DNA of 64,000 nt from Streptomyces spongiicola (GTDB lineage Bacteria; Actinomycetota; Actinomycetes; Streptomycetales; Streptomycetaceae). The notes below the pieces were generated by a model. The model had not been told where the DNA came from. It saw only the letters and a list, made by a program, of their open reading frames with translations, and did not search any database. Of this stretch, positions 10,824 through 19,007 are shown in pieces (the first letter of the stretch is position 1; every line of letters starts with the position of its first letter). A program made the translations under genes and the position numbers. Where the stretch lies: assembly GCF_003122365.1 (NCBI RefSeq), contig NZ_CP029254.1, positions 4,117,501 to 4,181,500 on the forward strand, read 5' to 3'.

Positions 10824-11660
10824 TCAGCGGGCGTCGTCGGGCAGCAGCCGTGCCAGGGTGCGCACGGCCCGGTACTGAAGGGTTTTGATCGCGCCCTCGT
10901 TCTTCCCCATCACGCGGGCGGTCTCGGCGACCGAGAGGCCCTGGAGGAAGCGGAGGGTGACGCACTCCTGCTGCTGCGGGTTGAGCTTGCGGACCGCCTC
11001 GAGCAGCGCGGCGTTCGAGAGCGACTCGAGTACCGAATCCTCGGGGCTGCGCTCCACCTCGTTGGCGTCGAGCATCTCGCCGGTGGTCACTTCCAGCCGG
11101 AACCGGCTCGACTTGAAGTGGTCGGCGACCAGGTTCCGGGCGATCGTGACCAGCCAGGCGCCGAAGTCGCGGCCCTGCCAGGTGAACGTCGAGATGCGGC
11201 GCAGCGCCCGGAGGAAGGTCTCGCTGGTGAGGTCCTCCGCGGTGGCCTTGCCGCCGACGCGGTAGTAGATGTAGCGGTAGACCGTGTCGCTGTACTGGTC
11301 GTAGAGCCGGCCGAAGGCCTCGGCCTCGCCGTCCTGCGCGCGTTCGACCAGTTCCATCATCCGAGCGCTGTCGCTGTCGGCACTCGGCCGGCGGGTGGTG
11401 GTCGAGGTGGCTGCGTGCCGGCCGCCTCGTCTGCCCGCCTCCCGGTCGCCCGGCCGTCCGCCGGCCACGCCGCTGCGGGCCGGTGCCTTCTCGATGCGGT
11501 CGGCCAGGGCGTAGCAGGGACCGGCATGACCGAGGACGGCCGGGCTCGCGGCGAAGGCGGGGACGGCGTACGCGGTGGGGACGAAGCCGCGCATGTGGGC
11601 GAGGACCACCGCGCGGAGCGTAGCCAGGCCCGAGGCGTCAACCCCGACGTGTGGGTACAC
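10824..11660 (-). CDS. bldN: Developmental ECF sigma factor BldN, made as a pro-protein
   Basis: A 278-residue ECF sigma factor needed for aerial hyphae; in studied Streptomyces it drives chaplin, rodlin and bldM transcription. The first ~90 residues are an extension that in S. coelicolor is removed proteolytically. Region 2 follows (ARMMELVERAQDGEAEAFGRLYDQYSDTV... to TFTWQGRDFGAWLVTIARNLVADHF, about 100-180) and then region 4 (LNPQQQECVTLRFLQGLSVAETARVMGKNEGAIKTLQYRAV, about 222-265). It starts at GTG with GGGAG 4 nt upstream. RsbN, its antagonist, is encoded next downstream. Confidence 0.95.
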   Translation of the reverse strand: MYPHVGVDASGLATLRAVVLAHMRGFVPTAYAVPAFAASPAVLGHAGPCYALADRIEKAPARSGVAGGRPGDREAGRRGGRHAATSTTTRRPSADSDSARMMELVERAQDGEAEAFGRLYDQYSDTVYRYIYYRVGGKATAEDLTSETFLRALRRISTFTWQGRDFGAWLVTIARNLVADHFKSSRFRLEVTTGEMLDANEVERSPEDSVLESLSNAALLEAVRKLNPQQQECVTLRFLQGLSVAETARVMGKNEGAIKTLQYRAVRTLARLLPDDAR

Positions 11661-12347
11661 GGGACTCCCAGAGGCAGAGCTTCCATCACGTGCTGTGCGG
11701 GACCTGTCACTCGTCGTGGCGACGCGTGGGGGTCCATGTGCGTCTGAGGAGAATAACGCTTCGTACAGGCAGTGCTACACCCAGTTGCTCAAATCATCGA
11801 ATCCGTCGCTTCTGTTACGGCAACAGTGCATGTTCGGTCGCAGTTTGTGATCGCTTGTTGATCAGACTTCTTCGCCAACTGCCGGGAGGCGTGATGGGTT
11901 GTGTTCGTCTGGGTGCGCTGCGACCGGCGGGCCGCGTGGCGGGTAGGGCCCCCGGAATGCCCGGTACCTGAATACTCGGTACCTGAATACCCGGCGCCGC
12001 AATACCCGGCGCCGCAATACCCGGTGCCGGAATGCCGGACGCGGATGCCCTTCGCCCGATGGGCGGGGTGCCCGATCCGCGATGCCCGATCCGCGATGCC
12101 GTACGGCGCTCGCCGGGCCCCGTCGCAGGGCGAGGCGCCCGCGGGTGTGCTCCCGCCGCCGGGCCGGAGGCCGGCACCGGGACCGGCCGGGCTCCGAGGC
12201 GATGCCGGCCGTGCGGTGTGGCGGCCGGGTCCACCTGCGGCGGGTCCGGCCGGCGGCTCGGCGTGTGCGTGCCGGGGCGGCCGGGCCCGGGCGCGGGGCC
12301 CCTTCGGACACGCGCGGGCGGTGCCGCCCGGTGCCCGTGGCGTGCCG
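11661..12347. other. Intergenic region upstream of bldN
   Basis: 687 bp with no gene I can support. The bldN-proximal part has an AT-richer stretch (about 11745-11880), the likely bldN promoter region. GGGACCTGTCACT (11699-11711) reads on the minus strand as AGTGACAGGTCCC, a partial BldD-box-like inverted repeat. A 15-bp tandem repeat follows at 11962-12036. Open frames here are proline/arginine-rich and look spurious. Confidence 0.6.
11962..12036. repeat. 15-bp degenerate tandem repeat, 5 copies
   Basis: Units begin at 11962, 11977, 11992, 12007 and 12022. Copies 1-2 share CGGTACCTGAATAC and copies 3-4 share CGGCGCCGCAATACC, so the array evolved by nested duplication. It lies between the bldN promoter region and the convergent end of the HAD-IB gene. 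Confidence 0.9.
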
Positions 12348-13295
12348 TCAGCGGCGGCGCCGGTGCAGGGCCACGGCCGCCGCCGTACCGCCCGCGAGGG
12401 CGCCGACCCCGGCGGCGGCCGGGATGCCGACCTTCGCCGCCTTGCGGCCCGTGCGGTAGTCGCGCAGCCGCCAGTCCCGTTCCCGGGCGTGCTTGCGTAG
12501 TTTGGTGTCCGGGTTGATGGCGTACGGGTGTCCCACCAGGGAGAGCATCGGGATGTCGTTGTGCGAGTCGCTGTAGGCCGCGCAGCGCGACAGGTCCAGT
12601 TCCTCCGCGCTCGCGAGGGCCCGTACCGCCTCGGCCTTGGCCGGGCCGTGCAGCGGCTCGCCCACGAGCTTGCCGGTGTAGACGCCGTCGACGGACTCGG
12701 CGACCGTGCCGAGCGCGCCGGTCAGCCCGAGCCGGCGGGCGATGATCGTGGCCGTCTCCACCGGCGCGGCGGTGACCAGCCACACCTTCTGGCCCGCGTC
12801 GAGATGGGCCTGGGCGAGGGCGCGGGTGCCGGGCCAGATGCGGTCCGCCATGTACTCGTCGTAGATCTCCTCGCCGATCGACATCAGCTCGGAGACCCGG
12901 TGGCCCTTGACGATGGACAGCGCCGACTCGCGCACGTCCTGCATGTGCTCGGGGTCCTCGACGCCCGCGATCCGGAACCACGTCTGCTGCCAGGCGAACC
13001 TCGCCAGCTCCCGGCGCTGGAAGAACTTGCGCTTGTACAGGCCGCGGCCGAAGTGGAAGATCGCGGCGCCCTGCATGACGGTGTTGTCCAGGTCGAAGAA
13101 GGCGGCGGCGCCGACGTCCCCGGCCACGGGGAAGACGGGCTCGGCCGGTGCGGTGTCCGCGCCGGTCCGGGCCCGGGCGTCCGTCTCGAACTGCTGTGAC
13201 GTCTTGCGTGCTGCCTCGGCTGCGGCCTCGCCGGCGAGAACGCTCCGGGCGGTCGAGGAGCGCCTACGGGGAGTGAGCCATCCCAGTGCGGCCAT
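12348..13295 (-). CDS. HAD-IB family hydrolase with C-terminal membrane helix
   Basis: A 315-residue SerB-like phosphatase. Motif I is FFDLDNTVMQGAAIF near residue 66, with the HAD-IB cap helices after it, VWLVTAAPVETATIIARRLG near 165, GPAKAEAVRALA near 215 and the metal motif YSDSHNDIPMLSLVG near 238. A short hydrophobic segment near the C terminus (AAAGVGALAGGTAAAVALH) followed by RRRR suggests anchoring to the membrane. Relatives include CicA-type and lysophosphatidate-linked enzymes, but the substrate is open. ATG 13295 has TATGCT 6 nt upstream and no ribosome binding site, so it is probably leaderless. Confidence 0.85.
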   Translation of the reverse strand: MAALGWLTPRRRSSTARSVLAGEAAAEAARKTSQQFETDARARTGADTAPAEPVFPVAGDVGAAAFFDLDNTVMQGAAIFHFGRGLYKRKFFQRRELARFAWQQTWFRIAGVEDPEHMQDVRESALSIVKGHRVSELMSIGEEIYDEYMADRIWPGTRALAQAHLDAGQKVWLVTAAPVETATIIARRLGLTGALGTVAESVDGVYTGKLVGEPLHGPAKAEAVRALASAEELDLSRCAAYSDSHNDIPMLSLVGHPYAINPDTKLRKHARERDWRLRDYRTGRKAAKVGIPAAAGVGALAGGTAAAVALHRRRR

Positions 13296-13301
13296 GTCGT
13301 G

Positions 13302-13307
13302 AGCATA
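13302..13307 (-). promoter_or_regulatory. Likely -10 of a leaderless HAD-IB transcript
   Basis: TATGCT on the minus strand is 6 nt before ATG 13295, without a Shine-Dalgarno sequence. Confidence 0.4.
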
Positions 13308-13409
13308 GCCAGTCCGCTCGCCGGTTCCCGACTCACCGGTATGCCGGGTGCGTGAACTCTCGGCGGCCTGATCGCCGAAGGGGCCGTCCGGGCGGGTCCC
13401 GCGCGGGCG

Positions 13410-13415
13410 GACAAT
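13410..13415 (+). promoter_or_regulatory. Likely -10 of a leaderless glutaredoxin transcript
   Basis: GACAAT lies exactly 7 nt before ATG 13423. The intervening AGGGGGC could also act as a ribosome binding site, but it would be unusually close. Confidence 0.35.
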
Positions 13416-13422
13416 AGGGGGC

Positions 13423-13698
13423 ATGACCCCTCTGCTGCCGCGTAGCGAGAAGAAGGCCGGTGACCGCGTGGTGACCCTGATCGGAAAGCCCGGGTGCCAT
13501 CTCTGCGACGATGCGCGGTCCGTGGTCGAGCGGGTGTGCGCCGAGACCGGGGCGTCCTTCGAGGAGAAGGACATCTCCCGGGACGAGGAGCTGTACCGGG
13601 CCTACTGGGAGCAGATCCCCGTGGTGCTGGTGGACGGGGAGCAGCACACGTTCTGGCGGGTGGACGCCGCCCGGCTCCGCCGCGAACTGGGGGCGTGA
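13423..13698 (+). CDS. Glutaredoxin-like thiol oxidoreductase
   Basis: A 91-residue thioredoxin-fold protein with the redox motif C25-H-L-C28 (GKPGCHLCDDARSVVERV), the cis-proline segment IPVVLVDGEQ near residue 66, and a short C-terminal helix. This class of glutaredoxin-like protein (DUF836-type) is common in actinobacteria, which use mycothiol rather than glutathione, so its electron donor is unclear. It precedes rex, with a 269-bp gap holding the rex operator, so it is probably not in the rex operon. Confidence 0.85.
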   Translation: MTPLLPRSEKKAGDRVVTLIGKPGCHLCDDARSVVERVCAETGASFEEKDISRDEELYRAYWEQIPVVLVDGEQHTFWRVDAARLRRELGA

Positions 13699-13835
13699 CC
13701 GAAAGACGGCTACCATCGTGGGCGTTTTGCTGGGGTCTCGGGGGCGTGGCCGTGAGGAGTGTGACCGCTTTGCCCCCTTTGGGTTCTTGGCGAGAGCCGA
13801 TCGTCCCGGGTTCCGGAATGGCTCGTTCGGATTGC

Positions 13836-13849
13836 GTGACCCCGGTCAC
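13836..13849. promoter_or_regulatory. Inverted repeat GTGACC-CC-GGTCAC upstream of rex
   Basis: A perfect 6-2-6 inverted repeat lies 27 bp upstream of the Rex operator. It resembles Streptomyces operators with GTGAC/GTCAC half-sites such as BldD boxes. The regulator is unknown. Confidence 0.4.
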
Positions 13850-13876
13850 TTTGCACGGACAAAGCGGACACCATCT

Positions 13877-13894
13877 TTGTGCACGTGTTCACAA
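13877..13894. promoter_or_regulatory. Rex operator (ROP) upstream of rex-hemACD
   Basis: TTGTGCACGTGTTCACAA matches the Rex operator consensus TTGTGAAnnnnTTCACAA at all but one fixed base. In S. coelicolor Rex binds such a site here and lets go when NADH rises, so the operon is autoregulated by the NADH/NAD+ ratio. It lies 74 bp before the rex start codon. Confidence 0.85.
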
Positions 13895-13967
13895 AGACAT
13901 AGCCTGCTTTCGACGGGGCGGTCCTGGGACGCATGGCCGCCTGCCTCGCTCATCCCGCAGGAGCACC

Positions 13968-14741
13968 GTGGCAACTGGCCGAACCCACCGACCGGCGACT
14001 CGCAGCCGAGGAATCCCCGAGGCCACCGTCGCCCGGCTTCCGCTGTATCTGCGCGCGCTGACCGCGCTGTCGGAGCGCTCCGTGCCGACGGTCTCCTCCG
14101 AGGAGCTCGCGGCCGCCGCGGGGGTCAACTCCGCGAAGCTGCGCAAGGACTTCTCGTACCTCGGCTCCTACGGGACCCGCGGTGTCGGATACGACGTCGA
14201 GTACCTCGTCTACCAGATCTCCCGCGAACTCGGCCTCACCCAGGACTGGCCGGTCGTGATCGTCGGCATCGGCAACCTCGGTGCGGCTCTCGCCAACTAC
14301 GGCGGGTTCGCCTCCCGCGGCTTCCGTGTCGCCGCGCTGATCGACGCCGACCCGGCGATGGCCGGGAAGCCGGTCGCGGGCATCCCCGTCCAGCACACCG
14401 ACGAGCTGGAAAAGATCATCTCTGACAACGGCGTGTCCATCGGGGTCATCGCGACTCCCGCGGGCGCCGCCCAGCAGGTGTGCGACCGGCTCGTCGCGGC
14501 AGGGGTGACCTCCATCCTCAACTTCGCGCCCACCGTGCTCTCGGTGCCGGACGGCGTCGACGTGCGCAAGGTCGACCTCTCGATCGAGTTGCAGATCCTC
14601 GCCTTCCACGAGCAGCGCAAGGCCGGTGAGGAGGCCGAGGGCGAGACGACCGTGCCGCCCGTCGCCCCGGCAGGCGCCACCACCGCGGCCGACGGCCGGA
14701 AGGGACCCGACGGGGACGTGCCCGCCGTGATGCCGGCATGA
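13968..14741 (+). CDS. rex: Redox-sensing transcriptional repressor Rex
   Basis: A 257-residue repressor that senses the NADH/NAD+ ratio. An N-terminal winged helix (ATVARLPLYLRALTAL to VNSAKLRKDFSYLGSYGTRGVGYDV) binds DNA. The Rossmann domain starts at VVIVGIGNLGAALANYGGF near residue 103 and binds NAD(H). A domain-swapped C-terminal helix (DLSIELQILAFHEQRK) contacts the partner subunit. The GTG start has AGGAG 4 nt upstream. It heads an operon in which rex-hemA, hemA-hemC and hemC-hemD each overlap by 4 nt, implying translational coupling. A low-complexity tail of ~35 residues is variable in the family. Confidence 0.96.
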   Translation: MATGRTHRPATRSRGIPEATVARLPLYLRALTALSERSVPTVSSEELAAAAGVNSAKLRKDFSYLGSYGTRGVGYDVEYLVYQISRELGLTQDWPVVIVGIGNLGAALANYGGFASRGFRVAALIDADPAMAGKPVAGIPVQHTDELEKIISDNGVSIGVIATPAGAAQQVCDRLVAAGVTSILNFAPTVLSVPDGVDVRKVDLSIELQILAFHEQRKAGEEAEGETTVPPVAPAGATTAADGRKGPDGDVPAVMPA

Positions 14742-16093
14742 GCCTCCTCGTCGTCGGCCTCAGCCACCGCAGCGCCCCGGTCAGCGTCCTGGAGCGGGCC
14801 TCGCTCTCCGCGGAGGCCCAGGGCAAGCTGCTCCAGGACGCCCTCGCCGTCGAACCCACGGCGGAGGCGGCCGTACTCGCCACCTGCAACCGGATCGAGC
14901 TCTACGCCGACGTGGACAAGTTCCACGCGGGAGTCGCCGAACTGTCGACTCTCCTGTCCCAGCACAGCGGGGTCGGGCTGGAGGAACTCACTCCCTATCT
15001 GTACGTGCACTACGAGGACCGGGCCGTCCACCATCTGTTCTCGGTGGCCTGCGGGCTGGACTCGATGGTCGTCGGCGAGGGCCAGATCCTCGGCCAGATC
15101 AAGGACTCGCTCGCGCTCGGCCAGGAACTGCACAGCGCCGGACGGTTGCTGAACGACCTCTTCCAGCAGTCCCTGAGGGTCGGCAAGCGCGCCCACAGCG
15201 AGACGGGTATCGACCGTGCCGGGCAGTCGCTCGTCACCTTCGGCCTGGAGCAATTGGCCGAGGGCACGCCAACCGGGGAGTGGGCCGAGGGCAGGAGCGC
15301 GCTCGTCATCGGCGCGGGCTCGATGTCCTCGCTCGCCGCGGCCACCCTGGCCCGCGCCGGGGTCGCCGAGGTCGTCGTCGCGAACCGCACCCGCGAGCGC
15401 GCCGAACGGCTGGTGCGGATCCTCACCGAACCCGGCGGGACGGGCGTGCGCGCCCGGGTCGTCGACATGGCCGCCGTCGCCGGCGAACTGACGCGTACCG
15501 ACGTCGTGGTCTCCTGCACCGGCGCGACCGGGCTGGTGCTCGGGGCCGAGGCCGTCGAGACCGCCCTCGCGGCCCGCGAGGAGCCGCTGGCGCTGCTCGA
15601 CCTCGCCATGCCCAGGGACATCGACGCCGCGGTCCACCGGCTCGCCGGGGTGCGGCTCGTCGACATCGAGTCGCTCGCCGGGGCGTCCGCGGACGTGCCG
15701 ATGGCCGCCGACGTCGACCGGGTGCGCGCCATCGTGGCCGCCGAGGTCGCCGCCTTCGGGGCCGCCCAGCGCGCCGCGCACATCACGCCGACCGTGGTCG
15801 CCCTGCGCGCCATGGCCGCCGACGTCGTGGCCGGCGAGATCGCCAGGCTCGAGGGCCGGCTGCCGGGCCTGGACGAGCGGCAGCGCGCGGAGGTCGCCCA
15901 GACGGTGCGCCGGGTCGTGGACAAGCTCCTGCACGCGCCCACCGTGCGGATCAAGCAGCTCGCGGCCGAGCCCGGGGGCGCCGGGTACGCGGACGCGCTG
16001 CGCACACTCTTCGACCTCGACCCGGAGACGGTCGCCTCCGTCAGCCGGGCCGACGTCACCGACGCCGACATCAAGAACCGAGGGCGAGTATGA
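14738..16093 (+). CDS. hemA: Glutamyl-tRNA reductase
   Basis: A 451-residue enzyme that reduces glutamyl-tRNA to glutamate-1-semialdehyde with NADPH, the first committed step of tetrapyrrole synthesis by the C5 pathway. The catalytic cysteine is C50 in ATCNRIELY. LDSMVVGEGQILGQIK (near 107-122) is the family signature, ALVIGAGSMSSLAA (near 188) the NADPH site, and a C-terminal helical dimerisation domain follows. ATG 14738 overlaps the rex stop. The product semialdehyde goes to HemL, encoded at 43.7 kb rather than in this operon. Confidence 0.97.
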   Translation: MSLLVVGLSHRSAPVSVLERASLSAEAQGKLLQDALAVEPTAEAAVLATCNRIELYADVDKFHAGVAELSTLLSQHSGVGLEELTPYLYVHYEDRAVHHLFSVACGLDSMVVGEGQILGQIKDSLALGQELHSAGRLLNDLFQQSLRVGKRAHSETGIDRAGQSLVTFGLEQLAEGTPTGEWAEGRSALVIGAGSMSSLAAATLARAGVAEVVVANRTRERAERLVRILTEPGGTGVRARVVDMAAVAGELTRTDVVVSCTGATGLVLGAEAVETALAAREEPLALLDLAMPRDIDAAVHRLAGVRLVDIESLAGASADVPMAADVDRVRAIVAAEVAAFGAAQRAAHITPTVVALRAMAADVVAGEIARLEGRLPGLDERQRAEVAQTVRRVVDKLLHAPTVRIKQLAAEPGGAGYADALRTLFDLDPETVASVSRADVTDADIKNRGRV

Positions 16094-17067
16094 CCGAGAG
16101 GGCATCGGGGACCGAGCGGCCCCTGCGGCTCGGAACCAGGCGCAGCAAGCTCGCCATGGCCCAGTCCGGGCACGTGGCGGAGGCCGTGCGGCGGCTGACC
16201 GGCCGCTCCGTCGAGCTCGTGGAGATCACCACCTACGGCGACACCTCGCGCGAGCACCTGGCGCAGATCGGCGGTACCGGTGTGTTCGTCACGGCACTGC
16301 GCGACGCGCTGCTCGCCGGCGAGGTCGACTTCGCGGTGCACTCCCTGAAGGACCTGCCGACCACACAGCCGGACGACCTCGTCCTGGCAGCGATCCCGCG
16401 GCGGGAGGACCCGCGTGACGCGCTGGTCGCCCGCGACGGGCTGACCCTGGACCGGCTGCCGCGGGGCGCCCGGGTGGGCACCGGCTCGCCGCGCAGGATG
16501 GCCCAGCTCAACGCGTACGCCCGCGCCCACGGGCTGCGGATCGAGACCGTGCCGATCCGGGGGAACGTCGACACCCGCATCGGTTTCGTGCGGGACGGGG
16601 AACTGGACGCGGTGGTTCTCGCCGCGGCCGGCCTGAACCGCATCGGCCGGATCGGCGAGGTGACCGGTTTCCTGCCGGTCGACGCCGTCCTGCCCGCCCC
16701 CGGCCAGGGGGCCCTGGCGGTGGAGTGCCCGGCGGCCGACGCCGCCCTCGCCGCCACGCTCGCGGAACTCGACGACCCGTACACCCGGGCCGCCGTGACC
16801 GCCGAGCGGTCCCTGCTCGCCGCCCTGGAGGCCGGTTGCAGTGCGCCCGTGGGCGCACTGGCCGACCTGCCCGCCGGCGAGCGGGCTGTTCATGAGATGC
16901 GCCTGCGGGGCGTCGTCGGCACCACCGACGGTTCCACGCTGGTGCAGCTGTCCATCACCGGTCCCGTGCCCTCGTCGCACGACGAAGCCGTGGCACTCGG
17001 GCGCGAACTCGCCTCGGAGATGCTCGCCAAGGGCGCGGCCGGTCTTATGGGGGAGCGCGCACTTTGA
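16090..17067 (+). CDS. hemC: Porphobilinogen deaminase (hydroxymethylbilane synthase)
   Basis: A 325-residue enzyme joining four porphobilinogens into hydroxymethylbilane. Motifs: LRLGTRRSKLAMAQ near the N terminus, VDFAVHSLKDLPT with the catalytic aspartate near residue 82, PRGARVGTGSPRR, and the dipyrromethane cofactor cysteine C250 in LEAGCSAPVGA. Length is normal. Its start overlaps the hemA stop by ATGA. It feeds HemD, encoded next. Confidence 0.97.
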   Translation: MTERASGTERPLRLGTRRSKLAMAQSGHVAEAVRRLTGRSVELVEITTYGDTSREHLAQIGGTGVFVTALRDALLAGEVDFAVHSLKDLPTTQPDDLVLAAIPRREDPRDALVARDGLTLDRLPRGARVGTGSPRRMAQLNAYARAHGLRIETVPIRGNVDTRIGFVRDGELDAVVLAAAGLNRIGRIGEVTGFLPVDAVLPAPGQGALAVECPAADAALAATLAELDDPYTRAAVTAERSLLAALEAGCSAPVGALADLPAGERAVHEMRLRGVVGTTDGSTLVQLSITGPVPSSHDEAVALGRELASEMLAKGAAGLMGERAL

Positions 17068-18722
17068 GCCCCACCACCTCGAACGTCCCTGCTGGTCCCG
17101 TACATGGCCAGGTCACCTTCCTCGGCGCCGGTCCCGGTGATCCGGGCCTGCTGACGCTGCGCGCCGTCGAGGCGCTGGCGGGTGCGGACGTGTTGATCGC
17201 CGAGCCGGAAGTCCTCGACGTCGTTCGCGGCCACGCGCGCGCCGGAGTGAGCACGCCCGAGCTGACCGTTGTTGACGATGCCTCAACAACCGCCGCCGTC
17301 CCGGTGTTGAGGGACGCGGCCAATCTTGTCATGGAGGCCGTGCGGGGCGGCAAGCGGGTGGTCCGTGCCGTGAGCGGGGACCCCGGGCTCGACGGCGACT
17401 CGGGCGCCGAGATGCTCGCCTGCGCAGCCGAGGGCATCCCCTTCGAGGTCGTGCCGGGTGTGGCGACCGCCGTCGGGGTGCCCGCGTACGCGGGTGTGCC
17501 GCTGCGTGACGCACACGGCACGGACGTGCGGTTCATCGACGCCCGCACGGCCGACGCCCGCTGCTGGACCGAGGTCGGCGCCTCCGACGGCACCGTCGTG
17601 GTGTCCACGACGCTGGACGCGGTGGCGTCCGCGGCCGGGGACCTGGTGTCGGCGGGGCGCAAGCCCGACACCCCGCTGACGGTGACGGTGGCCGGTACGA
17701 CGACGCGGCAGCGGACCTGGACGGCGACCCTCGGCACCATCGCCCAGGTCTTCAAGCAGGGCAAGGTGCTGCCGTCGCCGGAAGGCCACCGGCCGGTCAT
17801 AGCCGTGGTCGGTGAGCGCAGTGCCCCCGCGCAGCGCGACCGGCTCGCCTGGTTCGAGTCCAAGCCGCTGTTCGGCTGGAAGGTGCTCGTGCCGCGCACC
17901 AAGGAGCAGGCCGCTTCGCTCTCCGACCAGCTCAGGTCCTACGGCGCCGTGCCGCACGAGGTCCCGACGATCGCCGTCGAGCCGCCGCGCACCCCGCAGC
18001 AGATGGAGCGCGCGGTCAAGGGTCTGGTCACCGGCCGCTACGAGTGGATCGCCTTCACCTCGGTCAACGCGGTGAAGGCGGTACGGGAGAAGTTCGAGGA
18101 GTACGGACTGGACGCCCGCGCCTTCGCCGGCATCAAGGTGGCGGCGGTGGGGGAGCAGACGGCGCGGGCGCTGATCGAGTTCGGCGTCAAGCCCGATCTG
18201 GTGCCGAGCGGTGAGCAGTCGGCGGCCGGTCTGCTGGAGGACTGGCCGCCGTACGACCCGGTGTTCGATCCGATCGACCGGGTGTTCCTGCCGCGGGCCG
18301 ACATCGCCACCGAGACCCTCGTGGCGGGCCTGATCGAGCTGGGCTGGGAGGTCGACGACGTCACCGCCTACCGGACCGTGCGGGCCTCGCCGCCGCCGGC
18401 CGAGACCCGGGAGGCGATCAAGGGCGGCGGTTTCGACGCCGTGCTCTTCACCTCGTCGTCCACCGTGCGGAACCTGGTCGGCATCGCCGGCAAGCCGCAC
18501 AACGTGACGGTGATCGCCTGTATCGGTCCCGCGACCGCGAAGACGGCGGAGGAGCACGGGCTGCGGGTCGACGTGCTGTCGCCGGAGCCGTCGGTGCACA
18601 GGCTGGCCGAGGCGCTCGCGGAGTTCGGCGCGCGGCGCCGGGAGGCCGCGCTGGAGGCGGGCGACCCGGTGACGCGGCCGAGCGAGCGGCGTCCCGGAGC
18701 GCGCAGACGGCGGACGACGTGA
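17064..18722 (+). CDS. hemD: Fused uroporphyrinogen-III methyltransferase / uroporphyrinogen-III synthase
   Basis: A 552-residue bifunctional protein. Residues ~10-250 resemble SAM-dependent uroporphyrinogen methyltransferases (VTFLGAGPGDPGLLTLRAVEAL; VVPGVATAVGVPAYAGVPL), which lead to sirohaem and B12. Residues ~265-525 are uroporphyrinogen-III synthase (KVLVPRTKEQAASLSDQL; WIAFTSVNAVKAV; FTSSSTVRNLVGI), leading to haem. The start is TTG overlapping the hemC stop. The fusion is usual in actinobacteria and places the haem/sirohaem branch in one polypeptide. The basic C-terminal tail and stop codon lie in a 29-bp tandem repeat. Confidence 0.95.
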   Translation: MSPTTSNVPAGPVHGQVTFLGAGPGDPGLLTLRAVEALAGADVLIAEPEVLDVVRGHARAGVSTPELTVVDDASTTAAVPVLRDAANLVMEAVRGGKRVVRAVSGDPGLDGDSGAEMLACAAEGIPFEVVPGVATAVGVPAYAGVPLRDAHGTDVRFIDARTADARCWTEVGASDGTVVVSTTLDAVASAAGDLVSAGRKPDTPLTVTVAGTTTRQRTWTATLGTIAQVFKQGKVLPSPEGHRPVIAVVGERSAPAQRDRLAWFESKPLFGWKVLVPRTKEQAASLSDQLRSYGAVPHEVPTIAVEPPRTPQQMERAVKGLVTGRYEWIAFTSVNAVKAVREKFEEYGLDARAFAGIKVAAVGEQTARALIEFGVKPDLVPSGEQSAAGLLEDWPPYDPVFDPIDRVFLPRADIATETLVAGLIELGWEVDDVTAYRTVRASPPPAETREAIKGGGFDAVLFTSSSTVRNLVGIAGKPHNVTVIACIGPATAKTAEEHGLRVDVLSPEPSVHRLAEALAEFGARRREAALEAGDPVTRPSERRPGARRRRTT

Positions 18723-18800
18723 CCGCGGACGGTTGAGGCCGTACGACGTGACCGCCGACGGTTGACGCCGTACGACGTGACCGCGGACGGCCGCGGCGCA
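18714..18800. repeat. 29-bp tandem repeat x3 across the hemD stop codon
   Basis: Copies of ACGACGTGACCGC-type sequence begin at 18714, 18743 and 18772, each 29 bp apart with few differences. The hemD TGA lies in the first copy. Because 29 is not a multiple of 3, the copies cannot extend the reading frame as a protein repeat. Confidence 0.9.
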
Positions 18801-18831
18801 CGGCGCGACACCGGGATGTGATCGGAATCGG

Positions 18832-18864
18832 AAGGGGCCGCGGGGCTGCTCCCCGCGGCCCCTT
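18832..18864 (+). terminator. Terminator of the rex-hemACD operon
   Basis: A perfect 14-bp stem (18832-18845 with 18851-18864) has loop CTGCT. It separates hemD from the independently promoted hemB. Confidence 0.85.
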
Positions 18865-18994
18865 CGCGCGCGTTCCGGTTCCTGCCGCGGCCTGTTCCGG
18901 GCCGTGGCGAGGCCGCTCCGGGCCGTGGCGTGGGGGGAGCCGCGCGGTCTCCTCCGGGGACACCGTGTCGGCAAGAGCGGTCCCCGCACGGGCG

Positions 18995-19000
18995 TAGCGT
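18995..19000 (+). promoter_or_regulatory. Likely -10 of a leaderless hemB transcript
   Basis: TAGCGT lies exactly 7 nt before ATG 19008 and no ribosome binding site is present. With the terminator upstream it suggests hemB has its own promoter. Confidence 0.45.
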
Positions 19001-19007
19001 GGTGGGC

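Noticed and set aside
11862..12311. Arg-rich open frame of 149 codons upstream of bldN
   Set aside because: Composition is dominated by Arg/Pro and the 15-bp repeat; no start signal or family resemblance.
18714..18800. Possible CRISPR array
   Set aside because: Repeat units are directly adjacent without spacers; the other 29-bp arrays show the same, and no cas genes are present.
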